The notes below the pieces were generated by a model. That model had not been told where the DNA came from, ran no database searches, and worked only from the letters and a program-made list of their open reading frames with translations. A stretch of DNA of 8,000 bases. It comes from Clostridiaceae bacterium (lineage in GTDB: Bacteria > Bacillota > Clostridia > Monoglobales > Firm-18). The stretch covers positions 1-8,000 of the forward strand of contig JAAZFB010000459.1 in assembly GCA_012511915.1 (NCBI GenBank), in the 5' to 3' direction. Shown in pieces: positions 5,676 to 8,000 of this stretch (its first letter is position 1; each line of letters begins with the position of its first letter). The translations under genes and the position numbers were made by a program.

Positions 5676-7300
5676 AAAAAAATGAACAACTGACAAATGA
5701 ATGGGTACTGTATCAAAGGGGCATTGACTATAAAAACAGGATAGGACTGTATCAGACGTCGCAGGACAATAACAAGTTCTTTCAAGGCGACCAATGGCAG
5801 GGAGTGGAAAGCGAAGGCTTGCCTACTCCCGTTTTTAATATTATCAAGCCTGTTATTAGATATAAGGTATCTACCATTATGCAAAATGACGTTAAGATAG
5901 TTTACACCTGCGGCAATGCTACATCTCCGAATTATCCGCAATTGGAGCAGTTTGCAGATGTGCTTACCAAGTACGCCTCTACTATGTGGGAGCGGCTGAA
6001 AATGGACTTTCTTAATGATAATGTATTAAAGGATGCGGCAATACAGGGCGATGGTGTATGCCATTTCTTTTGGGAGGACGGTATAAAAGCAGAATTGATT
6101 GATAATACCAACCTATATGTTGCTAATCAGAACTACCCTAACATTGAGGAACAAGAGTATATCATTATATCATACAGGCAGAATGTATCAAAGGTAAAAA
6201 GAGAAGCGGAAAAGTACAAGGTTAAAGATTTAGACCTTATCACAGCAGATACAGACATAAACGAGCAAGCAGGCGAATGGGTGGAACTGCAAGACGAGGG
6301 CATGTGCATTGTTCTTTTAAAGTATTGGAAAGAGAACGGTACAGTACACTTCCGAAAATCAACCAAAAGTGTTGTGATGGTAGAGAATGAGGATACAATG
6401 TTGAAGCGATACCCGATAGCGTTCTTTAATTGGGAGAGTGTCAAAAATTCGTTTCACGGTGTTTCAGACGTAACAGGCTTAATACCTAACCAAAAGTATA
6501 TCAATACAATTGCGGCGTTAATACAGTTTAGCACCATGCATACCGCGTTTCCTAAGATGGTGTATAATTCAAGCCTAATTGATAATCCCGATAATGCGGT
6601 AGGTGTTGCAATAGGGGTAAATGGAGCGGAAAACGTCAAAAACATGATAGATTACATAATGCCGCCACAAATATCAGTAGATGCCTTTAAGATGTTTGAT
6701 ACTACCATTACGCTGACCAAAGACTTAATGGGCGCAAATGAGAGCGCGTTAGGTAATATCAACCCGGAAAAGGCAAGCGGTCGTTCAATACTTGCAATAA
6801 TTGAACAGTCTGCAATACCATTAGAAAGTATCCGCAGACGGTTTTTTAATTACATTGAGGATATAGCTTTGATATGGTCGGATATGTGGCGCATACATTC
6901 ACAGGAGGGCTTACAAGTAACATTTGAGAATGACAACAATGACTTGCAGACGGCAATTATACCGCAGGAGGTGTTTGACGAGTTAATGCTTGAAACAAAG
7001 ATAGATATAGGGCCGTCAACACGATGGACAGAACGGGCGTTAATGGAAACACTTGATAATTTACTGACGAATAAATATATGCCTTTTGAGTGGTATGTTG
7101 AACTAATGCCCGAGGGCAGCGGGCTACCAAAGGCAAGACTAAAGGAAATGATTGAGCAGGCGAAAATACAACAAATGCAACAACCGCAAATGGATATCGA
7201 TGCATTACTTGACAGTCTACCGCCGGAGGTACAGCAACAGGCGTTGCAAGACCCAAGTATATTAGAAAATATTATAGCAGAAAGAATTGGAGTTCAATAG
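5672..7300 (+). CDS. Phage portal protein (P22-like)
   Basis: A 542-residue protein. Portal rings of 12 subunits sit at one capsid vertex, serve as the DNA channel, and dock the terminase during packaging. The N-terminal region FFQGDQWQ (37-44) followed by FNIIKPVIRYKVSTI (55-69) is typical of P22-like portals. So are FHGVSDVTGLIPNQKYIN (261-278) and the later ANESALGNINPEKASGRS (355-372) plus an amphipathic helix rich in Arg (385-391). The C-terminus is Gln-rich (about 500-506), suggesting a coiled barrel end. The start is GTG 5672, overlapping the preceding stop. The frame is intact along its full length. No capsid protease, scaffold or major capsid gene follows, which is abnormal for an active phage. 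Confidence 0.88.
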   Translation: MKKNEQLTNEWVLYQRGIDYKNRIGLYQTSQDNNKFFQGDQWQGVESEGLPTPVFNIIKPVIRYKVSTIMQNDVKIVYTCGNATSPNYPQLEQFADVLTKYASTMWERLKMDFLNDNVLKDAAIQGDGVCHFFWEDGIKAELIDNTNLYVANQNYPNIEEQEYIIISYRQNVSKVKREAEKYKVKDLDLITADTDINEQAGEWVELQDEGMCIVLLKYWKENGTVHFRKSTKSVVMVENEDTMLKRYPIAFFNWESVKNSFHGVSDVTGLIPNQKYINTIAALIQFSTMHTAFPKMVYNSSLIDNPDNAVGVAIGVNGAENVKNMIDYIMPPQISVDAFKMFDTTITLTKDLMGANESALGNINPEKASGRSILAIIEQSAIPLESIRRRFFNYIEDIALIWSDMWRIHSQEGLQVTFENDNNDLQTAIIPQEVFDELMLETKIDIGPSTRWTERALMETLDNLLTNKYMPFEWYVELMPEGSGLPKARLKEMIEQAKIQQMQQPQMDIDALLDSLPPEVQQQALQDPSILENIIAERIGVQ

Positions 7301-7370
7301 ACCTGAAAAAAGAACTGATTGGGTTGACCACGCCGTTGGCGTAAGGAAAATAGTATTGAATCGTTCCTAA
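7287..7370 (+). pseudogene. Possible 5' remnant of a further phage gene
   Basis: An in-frame stretch from TTG 7287 to TAA 7370 gives 27 residues, overlapping the portal's 3' end by 14 bp. Its start region reads EFNRPEKRTDWVDHA, after which the sequence looks less coding. From memory, a 'xxxTxWxDHV' opening is common at the N-termini of phage tail or fibre proteins; this is recollection, not a search. If right, it is the first part of a structural gene cut off by deletion. The ribosome binding site is weak and the piece is short, so chance is possible. Confidence 0.35.
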
Positions 7371-7397
7371 ATTAAATGAATAATTTAATTTACGAAC
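7363..7397. repeat. Perfect-type palindrome with 5-base loop
   Basis: GTTC, one mismatch, then TAAATTAAAT (7368-7377) pairs with ATTTAATTTA (7383-7392), one mismatch, then GAAC (7394-7397). This makes a 15-bp arm with a single mismatch around loop GAATA (7378-7382). It begins inside the end of the putative remnant gene, at the place where phage-like sequence ends. It is AT-rich and lacks a T run immediately after it, so it is not a standard terminator. It could mark an element boundary or a protein-binding site. Confidence 0.65.
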
Positions 7398-7409
7398 AGT
7401 ATAAAGTCT

Positions 7410-7434
7410 TTGTTGTGAAAGCAACAACTTTTAT
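7410..7434 (+). terminator. Probable terminator hairpin, forward direction
   Basis: TTGTTGT (7410-7416) pairs with GCAACAA (7421-7427), with one wobble pair, around a stable GAAA tetraloop. CTTTTATTT follows, giving a T-rich tail for forward transcripts. It probably ends transcription arriving from the phage genes before it runs into the opposing rRNA operon. Its right arm and tail (GCAACAACTTTT, 7421-7432) recur exactly at 7482-7493 in the neighbouring hairpin. Confidence 0.55.
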
Positions 7435-7456
7435 TTGGTTTGCTCAATTTCCCCAT

Positions 7457-7500
7457 ATATTAAAAAAGTTGTCGCCCAAAGGCAACAACTTTTTTAATAT
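7457..7500 (-). terminator. Intrinsic terminator of the rRNA operon (bidirectional form)
   Basis: A 20-bp stem (7457-7476 with 7481-7500) containing one C/A mismatch encloses a 4-base loop CAAA. The arms have A6 on the left and T6 on the right, so U tracts form in both directions. It starts exactly where the 5S gene ends on the minus strand, so it is the natural terminator of the rRNA operon. It may also stop forward transcripts. Confidence 0.85.
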
Positions 7501-7616
7501 CCGGCAACGACCTATTTTCCCGGGCAGTCGCCCGCCAAGTATCATCGGCGCTGAAGAGCTTAACTGCCGTGTTCGGAATGGGAACGGGTGGGACCTCTTC
7601 GCTATAATCACCGGAT
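7500..7616 (-). rRNA. rrf: 5S ribosomal RNA
   Basis: Read on the minus strand, the sequence contains the conserved 5S core: GAAGAGGTCCCACCCGTTCC, CCGAACACGGCAGTTAAGCT and CTTCAGCGCCGATGATACTTG. The ends ATCCGGT and GCCGGAT pair to form helix I, which fixes the boundaries to within a base or two and gives about 117 nt, the usual length. It is the last gene of the rRNA operon, about 170 bp after the 23S gene and directly before the terminator. Confidence 0.95.
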
Positions 7617-7784
7617 AAGAATTACCATATAATAATTTAATATGATACAAATTTAAGTTTTATCAACTCAATAATGCAGAAATCTTTCAATATACCTCAT
7701 ACTTACTCATACAATTTATTTCGTTTGACTTTTAGTTATTCTTCTTTCGTATACAATTAATGTACCGATATCCGATAACTACAA
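7617..7784 (-). other. 23S-5S internal transcribed spacer
   Basis: About 168 bp of AT-rich sequence between the 23S and 5S genes. I see no tRNA and no other gene. It probably contains processing signals for the precursor rRNA, but none can be assigned by eye. Confidence 0.75.
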
Positions 7785-8000
7785 GGTCAAGTCCTCGGTC
7801 TATTAGTATCAATCAGCTGAACACGTTACCGTGCTTACACCTTTGACCTATCAACCATGTGTTCTACATGGGACCTTACTTGCCCGAAGGCAATGGGAAA
7901 TCTTATCTTAAGGGGGGCTTCACGCTTAGATGCCTTCAGCGTTTATCCCGTCCGCACTTGGCTACCCAGCCATGCCGTTGGCACGACAACTGGTACACCA
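7785..8000 (-). rRNA. rrl: 23S ribosomal RNA, 3' end (partial)
   Basis: On the minus strand this is the last roughly 216 nt of 23S rRNA. It contains the conserved stretches CTAAGCGTGAAGCCCCCCTT, CTTGCCTTCGGGCAAG-like pairing around 7880-7892, and the closing CCGAGGACTTGACC (7785-7798) that pairs with the gene's 5' end. The gene continues beyond the right edge. The exact 3' end could differ by a few bases. Confidence 0.95.

Noticed and set aside
7330..7342. Small perfect hairpin ACGCC-GTT-GGCGT
   Set aside because: Only 5 bp, no T tract after it, and inside the candidate remnant frame; too short to call a regulatory element.
3744..7397. Shared CTAAATT and ATTGAAT words on both flanks of the phage module as attL/attR
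   Set aside because: The shared words are only 7 bp in AT-rich DNA, sit in different surrounding sequence, and no integrase or tRNA end is present to support an attachment site.
7376..7618. 80-codon forward frame covering the terminator region and 5S gene
   Set aside because: Most of it lies opposite the clear 5S rRNA and the hairpins, and it has no ribosome binding site.
1..8000. CRISPR array, tRNA genes, transposase or insertion sequence
   Set aside because: No regularly spaced repeats, no tRNA-like cloverleaf and no transposase motifs were seen on either strand.

Overview
The window looks like chromosomal DNA of a low-GC Gram-positive anaerobe of the class Clostridia, possibly a Ruminococcus/Oscillospiraceae relative. 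The evidence is the AT-rich sequence, strong AGGAGG-type ribosome binding sites, TTG and GTG starts, an HrcA/CIRCE-controlled groES-groEL operon, clostridial-type 5S and 23S rRNA, and small proteins of a kind I associate with Clostridia. This placement comes from reading the sequence; no search was run.

Layout. At 1-711 lies the end of a forward operon: the tail of one gene followed by two short conserved-type proteins of unknown function, the last of them hydrophobic at its C-terminus. At 718-1440, convergent with it on the minus strand, is a short-chain dehydrogenase. Its active-site region resembles the YmfI-type elongation factor P 5-aminopentanone reductase more than housekeeping FabG. 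A divergent gap (1441-1682) holds the heat-shock promoter and a perfect CIRCE operator, followed by groES and groEL (1683-3627).

From 3628 the character changes. A 215-bp AT-rich gap carries repeated AGTAT motifs, an extended -10 promoter, a large imperfect palindrome and a strong terminator hairpin. After it come four tightly packed forward genes of a tailed-phage DNA-packaging module: small terminase-like protein, large terminase with intact ATPase and nuclease residues, a 67-aa membrane-anchored protein, and a P22-like portal protein. The module stops there. No protease, scaffold, capsid, tail, lysis or integrase gene follows. A 27-codon remnant overlaps the portal's 3' end, and then about 130 bp of palindromes and terminators lead into an rRNA operon on the minus strand (5S at 7500-7616, 3' end of 23S from about 7785 to the window edge).

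How it fits together. The host part is housekeeping: protein folding, possible translation-factor modification and rRNA. The phage part is best read as a truncated prophage or another packaging-only remnant lodged between groEL and an rRNA operon. Its three recognisable genes are uninterrupted, so the loss is recent, or the genes are still selected, or the junction is an assembly artefact at the rRNA repeat. The most interesting points are this orphan packaging module, its hairpin-rich leader, and the abrupt junction before the rRNA operon.
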